A stretch of 64,000 nt of DNA from Gracilaria domingensis (lineage: Eukaryota > Rhodophyta > Florideophyceae > Gracilariales > Gracilariaceae): the NCBI GenBank assembly GCA_022539475.1, contig VCMS01000037.1, positions 464,364 through 528,363 on the forward strand. The letters run 5' to 3'. A model generated the notes under the pieces. The model made no database searches. It saw only the letters and a list, made by a program, of their open reading frames with translations, and was not told the DNA's origin. Positions within the stretch are counted from its first letter, which is position 1; each line of letters opens with the position of its first letter. The position numbers were made by a program, and so were the translations under genes. Positions 19,912 to 31,096 of this stretch are shown here, in pieces.

Positions 19912-22480
19912 TTCGCCAAAAACTAGCATCTGCAAGAGACAGACCAACCTCTTTTGTTTTTGATTTCAGATAAAGAATCCACGTCACATGCAGCGGTATA
20001 CTATAGAGTTTTCCAGTTTCAAACCGATTTGATTCTTTCTTATCCGGGAGAACATAAAGTCGAAATTCTCCGGAAGATTCCACAACGGGGGACTTGGCAA
20101 CAGTCTGCCAGGATATGACAGATCCAATAAGAGGGACATTCTTCCTCCTCAAGAAACCATACGGGGCCGCACTTATTCGAAGATCCACAACAAAATTCGA
20201 CGGAGCATAATCCATCTGAAAGCTGCTTACATTTCTTCACCAACCAAGGAGTGTATTTCATTCTTGGAAAAGGATTTTCGACACTTGAAGAGGAGCTGTA
20301 ATGCTGACAAGCTTGAGAGTTGCATTCCCAGGATGTCCCTTGTAGTAGTCCCAGTCAAATAATTCTCGCAGTTCAAGAGTTTTGTCGTCTGCGCTTTCCA
20401 TCCACTTCCCCAAAAGTTTTTTTTGCACAATTTCCTTCTGAAACTCAAAGATTTGGACCAGAATTGCGCGCAAAGTTATCTGAGCATCTCGGGCTCTCAT
20501 GCGGTGACATATATGGTGATCAAACACTTATCTTTCACGATCTAGAAATCTAGAAACTCCTGCATTCGGCCAGTTCACGTGATAGCACAATTCTTTTGTC
20601 CTGCCCGAAGGTATTGTTGCAGTGGTTTGCTCATATTATTCTGTTCTAGGCTAGCAGCTCGAAGAGCTGTGAATCGGTCAGCCCTTATCCCTTCGAGGAG
20701 ATGACATCCAGCCTTTTGTCACAAGTCACACCAACTTGCTTGTAGCATCCAGAAATAGAATTCCCTTCAAGGAAGCGCTTGAATACTTCTTCCTGAAACT
20801 CCTTGATCAACTTCAGTTCCAATCTTCTCTTCTCTTGATCTTCAAGCCTTTCAGTTCCGCAAGAGACCCATCGTCGTTGAAAACCGCGTACCGCTCCTTA
20901 ATACTCTTGCCTTCCTCCAAGGAGACAGGCAAAACCATAGCAGGATACGGTCCTTCTATTTCGAAAACGATTGAGCATTGACTTCTCTGCTCATATTCCA
21001 GCGTCTCAGCGTCCACTAGGTCTTGACACTGATGATTTGTGAAATTGTTCGCCAAGTCTGCGTTGAACACACAGCAGGTGTAGTTGATGGAAATCTTCTT
21101 TCCAGATTCTGTGGTGAATGATTAGTTCTCTGGAAACCACTTCGGTAATACACACCAAATGCCATCTGTATCAAGCTCGAGAGGAAGCCCAACCTTGTCG
21201 ATGAATTCTCGAGCTCTGCGAATGATCATCTCACCAGTGGTTTTCACGACCGCCGCTATTTCCATAGAATACCACCGAGCCCCCTTTCTCATCACGTATC
21301 CATAAAAAGAATTTAAGATGCACTTGTGTGGCAGTTGAAGAGAATCATACGAAACAACAAGTTTGTCTGCGGACTTAACGCCTCGACGTCGCCAGACTTC
21401 TTTGCTTCTGCCTTCGACTTCTTCTGCTTCTTGAGAAGCTTTTTTTACTCATATCTTCGACCCCGAAATGCGCGAACGATGTCGACATAAAACGGGTTCT
21501 CTCTCTGGCAGACTGTTACGGCCTTCCGAATGACCCTGGTATCCGCTGTCTTCGAATAGTTACGACGGCAGTACTCCTTCAGATGAGATCTTAGTATAGT
21601 ATCCTTCCGTGCTTCTTCGTCATTGAAATTTGGAAAGCCGAAGATTCGTGGCTTGTTCGAAGATTCTTAACCGGTGAGTTGCGATTTCTGTACCGCAAAG
21701 CATATTGCTCATCATCATCCCCATTCTCGGCGGATTTCGTAGCTTCTGCAGCGTCACGCAACTCTGCATCCCTTTCTTCTTGGGCGGTTCTCCTTTAAAT
21801 CAACTTTGCCTCTCCACATGAAGCTAGAAAGTTCTCTCCCTTTCAGGTCCATTCCATTTCGCTTTGGAACTCAGGCATGCCGTTAACGTCACGAAACGCA
21901 CACTGGGTAGGGGTGACAATACCGTGAGGCTGCAGGCTGTTCATAAACATGATGTTTGGGTACATCGCGGACACGTCCAGATTGTAGATACGTTATATTT
22001 CAGTCCGCCTCGGCTTGGCACCTAGCTCATGCAGCTTCTTGAAAATCTGCACCCGGACTTCTTCCTAGTTACTTAAATTCTCTATTGAAGTCTTGCTCTC
22101 CACGGAGATTGCAAAGCGAGGCGTATTCTCAAGTATCTTCTCCAAGTCATCCAAAGCGGAGAAGTCAATGTCGAAAGAGAGGGGCTCGTCAGTTCGATAT
22201 ACACCGGCTCGTATGGGACGATCGCTCCTTTATCTCAGAAGAGCGAGTGAGATGAGCGCTAAAGTAGGCGCGGGCTCGACCCTTATTAACATCGAAGTCC
22301 GGACGTACATCAAGGTCCCCTGCGTCACAGGGATCATCTAGAGGTCTTGCAGATTTTAAGGTGTGAGTCCCACGTTCTTTGGGAACGATGTGTGCAATAC
22401 GAAAATAGAATTGAGCCAAAAGCAACAACACTTTTACGCTTGTGAAACTCTCCGAACATCAGGGGGCTTAAATCCGAGGG
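19900..22480 (-). pseudogene. POL2/POLE-like: DNA polymerase epsilon catalytic subunit, polymerase-domain part (relic)
   Basis: Read from 22480 downward, this is the B-family polymerase domain of the epsilon large subunit. Recognisable blocks are AGVYRTDEPLSFDIDFSALD (about 22190), NLDVSAMYPNIMFMNSLQPH (motif A, about 21980), [20 protein letters not shown] plus [11 protein letters not shown] (motif B, about 21320), and [20 protein letters not shown] (motif C, about 21170). Further on are FEIEGPYPAMVLPVSLEEGK, RYAVFNDDGSLAELKG (about 20880), LRELFDWDYYKGHPGNATLK (about 20380) and SWQTVAKSPVVESSGEFRLY (about 20090). At least six in-frame stops and several frame changes interrupt it. The 3'-to-5' exonuclease domain is not recognisable upstream, where Harbinger relics begin. 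Collinear with the C-terminal piece at 7.7-9.3 kb. Identification is firm; the copy is dead. Confidence 0.85.
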
Positions 22481-22849
22481 ATTTGATAAAACGAATCATT
22501 TCGGTTCGTTTGCGCGAATCTGAAGAGAAGGATGAAAAGTTTGAAACGTCCTTGGCCTCTTCACAAAAATCGAACCCCTCCTGAGACTGGAACTCAACCA
22601 TCTCACGAATACTGTCAGCGTGTTCGTTTGCCTGATATGATTAATCAACATCAATGAGAAAGTTATGCGGCCTCATGCCCAATACAACCAGACGTGCGTT
22701 CTTGGGAAGATCAAATTTCAATTCGTTTTTCAAAATTTTCCACTTCGACACAAGCCGTACAAACACCTATTCCACGCAGATCCGCAAAGAAGACAAAAAG
22801 AAGTTAGAAGCATCTTCTTCCCATGATGCCCTTGACGACGGAACAGGGG
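22481..22849 (-). other. unassigned protein-like stretch upstream of the polymerase relic
   Basis: On the minus strand the sequence reads FDLPKNARLVVLGMRPHNFL, a stop, then SYQANEHADSIREMVEFQSQ and EGFDFCEEAKDVSNF. This looks coding but I cannot match it to polymerase epsilon or to the neighbouring Harbinger gene. It may be a diverged N-terminal part of the polymerase or part of another element. Confidence 0.3.
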
Positions 22850-23356
22850 CTAGAAGAACCTCCGTGCATATATATATGCTTCGTCACCAGCAATCCAGTA
22901 GCCGCACGGCACCCCGTACTTCTCGAAATAACGTCCTAGCTCCGACACACTGTGACAGAAAGAGTCATGAGTAGAGCCAACGCATTTAATAGACACGCAA
23001 ATAAACTTACCGTCAAACGAAACCATTGCTTGCAGTGGAAGACCATAGTAATTCTTCGTAGTAAAGAACGATGAGAGGTTGTATTGTTTTGCTGGTTTTG
23101 CAATTATTTTCAGTGTGCCATCAAGAGCCCCTATGCAACCATTCAAAGGACTCGGTTTTCTCTGCAGCGTTTTGAAACCATTAGATAGTTTTTTAAAAAC
23201 CTTCTTCACTGGTTGGAAAACCTTCAAAAACCGGTACTTTTTGTAAGCAAGAGATGAGGAAGGATATTCAGGATAGGAACGAAATGGTTTCTGGGATAAA
23301 CACTGTTCTCCTCGACCTTGCGAGGAAGCTGACGAACACGGCCTTTGCCACCCATG
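22850..23356 (-). pseudogene. PIF/Harbinger transposase fragment (HARBI1-like)
   Basis: The DDE nuclease core of a Harbinger transposase: GCIGALDGTLKIIAKPA (first Asp), NYYGLPLQAMVSFDGKFICV, KCVGSTHDSFCHSVSEL (GSxHDS block) and GYWIAGDEAYIYARRF (second Asp). The third catalytic block (RVVENAFGIL-type) is absent because the frame ends at 22850. Upstream, MGGKGRVRQLPRKVEENSVY at about 23356 looks like its N-terminal start, joined with a frame change. It is a different subfamily from the Harbinger relic next to it. Confidence 0.72.
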
Positions 23357-23479
23357 TTGAGTAACGCCGAACGGCTTATACTGGTTTATACCAGTCGGGT
23401 TCCATTCGCGCGAGGAGTGAAGTGCGCCTAAATGCTCGCAAGCTCACATTGGCGGACTTTAGTTCTGGGGAAGGAACCC

Positions 23480-24629
23480 GTGCTCATTGACGTGACTGAG
23501 AACTGTAGGTTGAACCCAGTTAATTGCGTCCCATAAGCGGCGTCCATCCATTAAGTAAACGAACTGCAAGTTCTATAGGTATACCGCGACGGTATGAGTC
23601 GGCTGGTAGTAAGGTTCTAAGTCGCTGAAACGGTCCTTTGATCACCCTGATACCCTATTCTGCGCTCTTTCTTTCGCTTGGCATTATTCTATACCACACC
23701 TTATCTATGGCGGCCAGTTCTTGGGACTGAGAAATACTGCAATTCTCGTTAGACTTTCTCGCGCGGAGTATGTTCACGTTCGTCGTACTGGAGTTAGACA
23801 CAAGGCAGAGTCTCCAAGAATAGCCATTCCGGGTGGTGTCATTTCGTCGGAGCGCTTCGGGTAGTACAGGCCACAGATGCTGGCTAGTTGTTTGTAAATT
23901 CAGCTCCGGAAGGTTTACCGCGGCATCTATAACCTACCCATAGAAGTTGGACACAAGCAAATTAGTAACTTCCTCTTCTTCAGTGTAACCTTCGTAGAAA
24001 GCGTTCTGACCGTCGTCCGTACCATGATTCTGTCATTGAAATCTGCCACCCTCGGTTAGTCCGAACACACATTGAAGCAAAGGACAAAAGCGAAGATTCT
24101 CACGAAGTGCGGCAGATGCTTTCATTTGGTCTGTAGTCAGCCAATGAATAGTAAACTTTGAGGCATCCCGCTTTTGCAACGCCTTATGTACAGCAACTAA
24201 GGAGCCTTCCGACCAGACGGCAAGTGAGGACGGTCCTGTTCCGAAGAAGGTTGAAATTTGCCCTTTCGTACAAAGCTTCTTCAGATAATACAAGACAAGA
24301 GCAAGCAAATCCGGTTATGTTAGGAAGGCTTTGCGCCCTCCTTTGCCTCTGCGTGCTCGGTACGGACTGCCAAAGCTTGTCTCCCATCTTCGGATATCAA
24401 ATACCGGCAGGGGAACGTTTAGAAAGATGGTTTTCTGTAAAGTTTGTCGTGGCAATGAAGTCGTCGTCAGTGCCTTTGCGAAAGATATGTTTCCATACTG
24501 TGGGGTGGTTGGGTATGAGGGGATGTAGGAGTTCAATCCGTTTGTCTTTAGCAGCGCTATAGCTGCAACTAGCGCTTCAAGGCTTTCCTGAAGAGAGAAG
24601 CAGACACACAACGATGGTGAACTCGGCAA
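23480..24629 (-). pseudogene. PIF/Harbinger transposase, decayed
   Basis: A second, unrelated Harbinger (DDE_4) transposase. It reads LALVLYYLKKLCTKGQIST, then FTIHWLTTDQMKASAALREN, LQCVFGLTEGGRF (family VFGxxDG), QNAFYEGYTEEEEVTNLLVS, then PSERKSAE-stop-GIRVIKGPFQRLRTLLPADS. The last is the third catalytic block (SAEWGIRAIKGPF in relatives, with the W codon now a stop). Stops also fall at 24315, 24033 and near 23910, with frame changes towards the end. About 380 codons remain. It belongs to the same family as the relic at 36.4-37.1 kb. Confidence 0.75.
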
Positions 24630-25412
24630 AACTGGCCGATATAGCCGCTTTGTGAATCATGCCGCGCATTTTGTTTGTATCGTGTTACTCTTTGAAGCTG
24701 GCGGTTGGTTTGGTGTGTTAGAGATACCCTGTTGGGGTGTCTCCAGCTCGCACGATTTGGTCGTCGGCGGACCAGATTGGAAGTCCTCTCATTGGCCAAA
24801 GTTTTGGCAAAACGTTCCAATGACAATTTCTGGATGTACCCATTGGCCCGACGCGTTTCCGGAGGGCTGCGCTTGCGATGTGGAACACTCCAGTTTCACG
24901 CCCGAAATAATTTATTTTTGTGAATGGGCGTGGTGGAAAAGTAAATGCATGCAAATCATTGATGTAAAAAACGTTTTGGTTTGTTGGTGTTTGCATAAGT
25001 TTAACCCTTTTGAAACGAAACGCATATGTCTGTTCAGACAGACATAAGCAAAGTGCTTCATTAAACAAGAAAAAAAATGATTGGGTACTATCTCAACAAG
25101 TATCCATTCTCTTTATGTCTACCTGTATTAGACGTAAAAACATATTACTGCTAATGGGTTTGGTTGCAATCAATAGGTCCCTACAGCCAAGAGTAATAGC
25201 AGAAATGTTGTTTCAATAAAATTGATAACATTCAATGAAGCATTCATTGTGCCCTATTGAGCTTCATACGTTTGAAAATTGAACACTCTGTAAATATTTA
25301 ATCTGGGCTTTTGTCGTCCAACAAATGAGAATCACGGCTTGGCTCAGCTCTGGAAGAAGTTCCATGCCCAGATTCAATCCACTCTAGACATAATCGCGCT
25401 TGTTGTTTTAGA

Positions 25413-27550
25413 ATGGTTTCGAACCAAACCCGAAGCAAACCTGATAAAAAACGGCATGTCCACCGCCAAACTGAAGATCAATACCTCCATGAACACATTG
25501 TCCCCACCGCTTTAGTCTCCCACAAGCGCAAATCTCATCAATATGAACACATCATCAAACGCTTCACTACTGAACGAAGTGAGACCATGGGTCATGAGTG
25601 CAATGTAGACGAAGGTGCAGAGTCGTGTATGGAAGACGAGAGTGTTGAAGAGTTTGAACTGTGTGCGCTTGGGGCAGTAGAGGAAAAGAAGATAATGAAA
25701 CTGTTTCGTTCTGTTCTGCGTGGCTTGAACAAAGTGGACTGCATCTTGCGAAGGAATGTGCTATTCGGAGAGCTTATGCGCAGAAGAGGGAGTTGGGGTT
25801 CTTCAGCTTATTTCTGAACTCCACATTAATGAAATGTTTCAGACAATGGACCAGTAAAGAACTGATAAGACGCGGAAAACGAACATATGTTCTGAGAATA
25901 GACGAACAACTTGCGTATTTCGGTCTCGAATTCGCGACTTCTGTTTATCTACTGAATAGATTGTCTGACTACTGGTGTTATTCCGATATATTGGGGAATC
26001 CATTCTTCAAAAAAGTGATGGGGAGGGATAGCTCTCTGAATATCATAGCTGCTCTACGAATCCATCCTTTCCACGAACATGGTGCGGCCAAATCAGATCA
26101 CCTTTGGCACTGCAGGCAGCTCCTCGAGCAATTTGTTCCAAACTGTGCTAAATTGGCTGTTCCTGTCGGAGTCAGCTCGGTAGACGAGAACTCCATTAGG
26201 TGTAAAGAAAGGACAAGAGCACGATCGTATATGCAGTCCAAACCAGTAAAGTTTGGAATTCGTTTTTATGATGTGGTTGGTTGAGGTCACGCCTATCTCC
26301 ATTCTCTACAACACAATGGATCGGGGAACAAATCTGGTCAAACCGCTGTGGAGAGGTACACTACCTTGTCTCGTGAGCTTTGCGGTGCTGTGGAACGCGT
26401 TATCGATAGCTCGCTGGTTCCAGAAGCTTCCCGTCTGCGCTGTGGTGTACGCAACTTGCTCACCAGACCCAAGTATATCCCACGCGAGAACAAGGAAGTC
26501 TCATGGTGATGGATCAATTTAACACCCGTCATGTAATAGGACGGCAGCTGCAGCGTTCTACAGAGAAAAAACGTAAATTCTGCGGGCCGTTAGATTTAAT
26601 ATTGTAGATGGCCCTAACAGGCCAGCATTCAAACAAGCAATTGAAGCCTTGAGGAATGCACCGAGAGGAAGTGGAGACTAGTGCTAAGGTTTGAAAGAAA
26701 CGAAGGTCCTAGTTCGGAAGTACAGGTAGCAAATAACACGGGCATTATTGCCTTCAGGGATCCGTCAATGGTTTCAATTTATACTGATGATATGAGAGAT
26801 ACTCCAACTCTGCCGGTGCAACAATCGAATGATCATGCGATATATTGTGTGCACGGATTTCATCCACTCCACCGATGGCTGGGGTTTGAGGCGTTGAGCC
26901 AAACTTTGCTATATGTTCCAGCTGTTATCGTAGATTATAACCTGTTCATGAATGGTACAGAGAGGTTCGGCCAGATACGCTCAACGTCAGCAACGATTCT
27001 CAAGGAAAAAGGAGTAATAATGAGTATGGTCACGTTCGTTCTGGATGCTTTCATACTGAATGCGCACAATTTACTGAAAGCAATTGCTCTTTCGGAACAG
27101 CCAGTGATGGAACTTGGACGAATGAAGCAGCGGGTTATTCATCAACGGTCACTGACCTTGTAGAGTACAAACAAAACAGAGCGACAGTAAGGAAATTCTA
27201 GTAGGACAATCGGAGAGTGGTGGCCAGATTTCTTCTTCATAGACGGAAGCTGCACTTTATTGCTTGCTTGAGAACACAAAACGAAAAAGCGTTCACTGCT
27301 TGCTGTGCAATCCCCATGGCGGGATCTGGTCTCGGATGATACACTCCGTACTCCTGCACTGGGTGCAAGAGAAGATTCCAAATCAACTGCTTCGCCCTGT
27401 TTAATCACAAGGAACACATTCGCCATTCCAGATTCAATCTCTACAACGCAATCGTCCGCAAAAAGAAGTCGATCATCTAAGAGACGTCCTAATGCTAATA
27501 ACACGGTTAGGGCTTCTATGCAAACAGGAAGAGTTATCCATAAGCAGTAA
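25413..27550 (+). pseudogene. piggyBac-like transposase (copy 1)
   Basis: The transposase of copy 1. The acidic N-terminal part (25413-25700) is followed by MGRDSSLNIIAALRIHP and VGVSSVDENSIRCKERTRAR with SYMQSKPVKFGIRFYDVVG, the first-Asp block of piggyBac (DExxxxFKGR...KPxKxG). Next is LMVMDQFNTRHVI (second Asp, MDNFYTS in relatives). The third block, YNLFMNGTERFGQIRS, has lost the expected VDxxDQ aspartates. Frame changes fall near 25.7 and 26.5-26.7 kb, with several stops around 26.6-26.9 kb. The C-terminal end, RRPNANNTVRASMQTGRVIH, is nearly the same as that of copy 2. It is inactive. Confidence 0.78.
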
Positions 27551-27552
27551 AC

Positions 27553-27783
27553 TCACTTCGACTTGATCCTCATGTATGTCCCTCTATGATCTGGATATAT
27601 CTTTCGGATACCTTTTACAACAAAATCTGGGAGTTGAACCTGGTTTTCTTTCCCTAAAACACCATTTCGCTCTAACATATAAACTTTGTACGCGAGCTTC
27701 CTTATTTCGTTATTTGGTTGTCGAGGAGCGTTCTCAGAAGGCAGTGCAGTTTGTTTTACCGCATAGACTCTAGGCGCCATCAA
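27553..27783 (-). pseudogene. piggyBac-associated small protein (copy 1, truncated)
   Basis: A 76-residue frame convergent with the transposase; the two stop codons are 2 bp apart. It carries NNEIRKLAYKVYMLERNGVL, then GKENQVQLPDFVVKGIRKIY and PDHRGTYMRIKSK. This is the same domain as in copy 2 (NNDIRKYAYRTYILERYGVL ... YMGFKEK). The Cys-rich N-terminal part present in copy 2 is not found here, so the gene seems cut at its start. I recall similar short proteins near transposons in other protists but know of no assigned function. Confidence 0.65.
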
Positions 27784-27878
27784 ATAGCACGGACCGCGAT
27801 CGCATTTGGGGTATGTGATGTCTTAATTGTGTGTTGTAGTGGCTAGTACCGTAGACTAATCAGGTTCATAAGGGTTGA

Positions 27879-28543
27879 CGGCGTCGTTATTGTGGTGGGC
27901 TGGCGAGGGAGAGCTTTTCGATTCTTCCATGACGTCGGTTGGTTCTGGCTGCAAGCATTACAACGCGAACGGGTACGAACTTGGTTGCATGAAACTGATG
28001 TTGTGGGAGTGAGCGAAATGTGGTCATGGTGCTGTACCGGTCATCTCACGCAGAGCTCGAACGCGCTTTTCGCTGTTGAACGTCGCAAGGCAGAAAAAAG
28101 AGGGGCCGAGAAGAAAACCGAGAAACGTCCTTGTGGGTGTTCTCTTCTGCTCGGGCTGGCCTGGGGCCAGCCCTGTCAAATTGTAGGATGCCCCCCGGGG
28201 CTGCCTGGGGCCGTCACCGAGTGCGGCGAGCTCCAGCTGCGGAGACTCGCTGCGAGGAGCGATTCAGGGCTTGCGCGAGAAGTGCGGTGCGCGCCGTTAA
28301 TGCCTCAGCTGTGCCCTCGGGTACCGTCCAAAAAAGGCTAACTTCGGAAACAGTTCAATTATGGACAAACTTAAAGTTCTTTAAATACGTTTGGCCAGAC
28401 TTACTCAATCCAATATCTGCTGCCTTCATTACAATCTCCTTGCAGAGACGAGGAGACTGATATGAAAAATGGCGCCACATTAAAACAGGAAGGGCAGCAT
28501 TGTTTGGTATGCGCACTCTGGCTTCAATAAAACTAACCCATTC
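27879..28543. other. no gene seen
   Basis: GC-rich spacer between the piggyBac-like and pogo-like elements. It has a GGGCTGGCC-TGG-GGCCAGCCC hairpin near 28152-28172 and no coding signal I can support. Confidence 0.4.
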
Positions 28544-30640
28544 ATGTTTTTCACGTTACTATTTTCTCCTGCGCCCTACCCCCAAACACCTCAAAAGGCT
28601 CACCAGAGACATACTTTGGCGTTTTCCATACGCCGACAGGCTCTCAGAACTCGCAAACGTCGCGATGCGGCCAAGCGGCGATGCGAGTTGAAGCAAAAGG
28701 CTGTAACCATGATTCAAAAGTTCCCTTCACATCCGTTGCGAACCATAGCAGAACACCCTGCGCTAAGCAAGTCAACAATTTATGACCTTAAATGTATGAT
28801 AGACGACAAAGATCATGCGGCCATAGAACGACAAACAAGCGATATATCCCGATCCCGAGCAGGAAGACGGCATGTTTTGACAGAAGATGAAGAAAGAATA
28901 ATTCTTCAGCGCATAATTGAGGGGGCAGAACGTGGTTTTGCAGCAGTTAACAACACTCTACGACATGTTTTGGCATCTGTAGCTTCCGACGCACGAGCTG
29001 GGTGGAAAAATGGCGTTCCATCTGAAGATGCAATTCGCTCATTTCGTAGCCGCCACAGTGAGGAACTCAGATTAAGCACGTTCTGTCCAAAAGAAAACGC
29101 AAAGCTCAAAGGAGAGAACTACGAACATGTCAAAACTTTCTTCGAGATATGTCAAAAGATTGGAGAGGAGCACGCTGTGCTACTGCAGGACCCAGATAGA
29201 ATTTGGAGTATGTATGAAACCGCTGTCGATGCGACTTTTTGCAAGGCGACAAAGGCCTACGGGCCAAAGAATTCGAAGCACGGTGGCTGCCGCGTGCAGC
29301 AGAAAACACACGGAATCAAAAGCATGCGACAGCAGTTATTGTCTGCTCTGCATCAGGACTAAACGCTCCGCCGTTCTTCATTGTTTCTCGTAAATACCCA
29401 ATGTCCGGTTGGCTTAGCCTCTTATCAAAAGTGTACCACAACAGTGCGGAGGTGTGCCAGAAGGATTGTAAACCTCCCTGGGTACTAGAAGGTTCAGTAA
29501 TTAAGTCAACAGAGAACGGGTCTATGGATCGCGAGACACTGCCTGCCTTCATTAAGCATGTAACCAAGTTTGTCAGAAAACACGTGCCGAAGTCGAAATA
29601 GTTCTTGTTGACTTTAGATGGGCATTCGTCGCGAAAAGAAATTGAGTGTGTAGAAGGATGCGAAAAAAACTGCTTAGCAGTGGTGAACTATGCGAACACC
29701 TCCCACTTTTACGAACTTGTGACCATAGCATCAATAAGAACTTCAAGCGATCAATGCGGCTCTTACGTGATAACTTTCACAAGACAGTGATACCTAACAC
29801 AAAAGCCTGCAATTCAATTTAATCTGCGCTGTGTATTCCCATCGGTCATAAAAATATCTCACATTAAGAATTCCTCTGCGTAAACAGGATTGTTTCCTTT
29901 TGACCCTGGGTTAGCGGAGAGATTTAAAAAAGTTGAACTGGAATAAAGTAGTGTTGAAGTGAAGGAGTCTTCTATTATTGAGTCCTGAATATCGTCGATT
30001 TTTTTGCGGCACAGGGACGAGGTCGTTGTAGCAAACGATGCTCACATTCTGAACACTAATTTGAGCTCTTCAATCAAAGCGCAACAATTAAGAAAGCTAG
30101 TTAGAAACGCTACGACTGCGCGCAGTGTCGTAAGAGATGCAATTGCGCCAGTGAAGCTAGCGAAAGAACTCGAGAGAGAGAAACTAAACGAACTCGAAGC
30201 TCCATCCGTACAGTTAGATTGTGGTGCTCATGAAACTGTTTTGTGCTCGACAGGAGCACTGCAAGCTGCGCAGCACAAAACAGTTTCACAGATGCTGAAA
30301 GAAAGAGAGGCAAAATATAAGGAAAAACTGGAGAAGTAACAAAAGGCGAAGGATGTTGATGTGGCCAAGCACCACGAGCGAGCTGCGAGGAAAGCAGAGC
30401 GGATAGAGGCGGCAAGAAAGAAGGCAGTGTATCGTGAACAAAAATGAAAAGAGAAGCAGCAAGAGCAGCTGCAGGGTCGTATATCTAAAACATGTGCCCG
30501 AGCGCAGAAGTCGAAGGCTGAAAAAGAGCGACCGACAATGTCTCGGGAGGTTCTTAGTCCCTACGACGGCTTCGTCGATTTTATTGAGGAGCGCATAAGC
30601 AGTGTTACTTGCGACGCGGTGAAATTAGAGCTTGTTTAAA
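28544..30640 (+). pseudogene. pogo-like (Tc1/mariner, DDE_1) transposase, decayed
   Basis: The N-terminal helix-turn-helix part has HPALSKSTIYDLK. The CENP-B-type second DNA-binding part follows: GRRHVLTEDEERIILQRIIE, AERGFAAVNNTLRHVLA, and SFRSRHSEELRLS. The nuclease core is WSMYETAVDATF (DETG in relatives, so the first Asp is lost), then VCSASGLNAPPFFIVS, LLTLDGHSSRKEIECV (second Asp, DGHxSR) and YANTSHFYELVTI. Downstream remnants include TGLFPFDPGLAERFKKVELE and a Lys/Glu-rich coiled-coil tail to about 30640. Frame changes near 29.25 and 29.6 kb and several stops break it. Confidence 0.75.
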
Positions 30641-30745
30641 ATTAACCTAGTTCGTCTTTGTCTAGGGTCGAGAAATAGAAGGCAGAGATGTTGAGGTGTT
30701 GATCGGCCTGAGAACCATCTTTTGCAGCGTAGATATTCTTGGACC

Positions 30746-30935
30746 CAGGGGTAGGACTAATCTGATTGCTATCGATTGCATCAATTGCAATCAATCCGAC
30801 AATCAATCGAGTTTCTAAGAAAAGCTGCAATCGGGATTGCAATATGTATTTGCTTTGCCATCGCGATTGCGATTGGGTCCTCCTTTGCAATTTCGATTGC
30901 ATTTGCACACCAATTTGCAATCAAGAGTGCAATCA
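30746..30935. repeat. hAT end with clustered GATTGC/GCAATC motifs
   Basis: CAGGGGTAGGAC at 30746 resembles a hAT terminal inverted repeat. Over the next 190 bp the hexamer GATTGC or its complement GCAATC occurs more than ten times in both orientations (e.g. CGATTGCATCAATTGCAATC). Clustered short subterminal motifs are what hAT transposases bind. The hAT transposase relic lies directly beyond. Confidence 0.55.
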
Positions 30936-31096
30936 CGAAATGGAAAACTACATCCGATCTCTTTTGCAACTGCGAATTGCGGCAATTAGAAACGAAACGA
31001 ATAGATTTGTAGCAAAAACCACAATCAAAACAACGCAGTGTTTACTCAAGATATCTCAAAGTCCTCCACAGTCCCTAACAGCAAACCAAACATACT

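Larger units (their letters stand above)
25001..27878. mobile_element. piggyBac-like transposon, copy 1
   Basis: The left end is TTAA-CCCTTTTGAAACGAAACG at 25001, followed at 25025-25046 by a perfect palindrome TATGTCTGT-TCAG-ACAGACATA. The right end is a decayed TTCATAAGGG-TTGA at 27866-27878, the complement of the same terminus with TTAA changed to TTGA. TTAA targets are the hallmark of piggyBac. Inside lie a transposase (plus) and a small second gene (minus), tail to tail. The element is about 2.9 kb and decayed. Confidence 0.75.

Noticed and set aside
7703-22480. Reading the polymerase epsilon pieces as exons of a live gene with very long introns
   Set aside because: The polymerase part has many stops and frame changes inside conserved blocks, and about 500 residues are missing from the C-terminal part, so splicing cannot rescue it.
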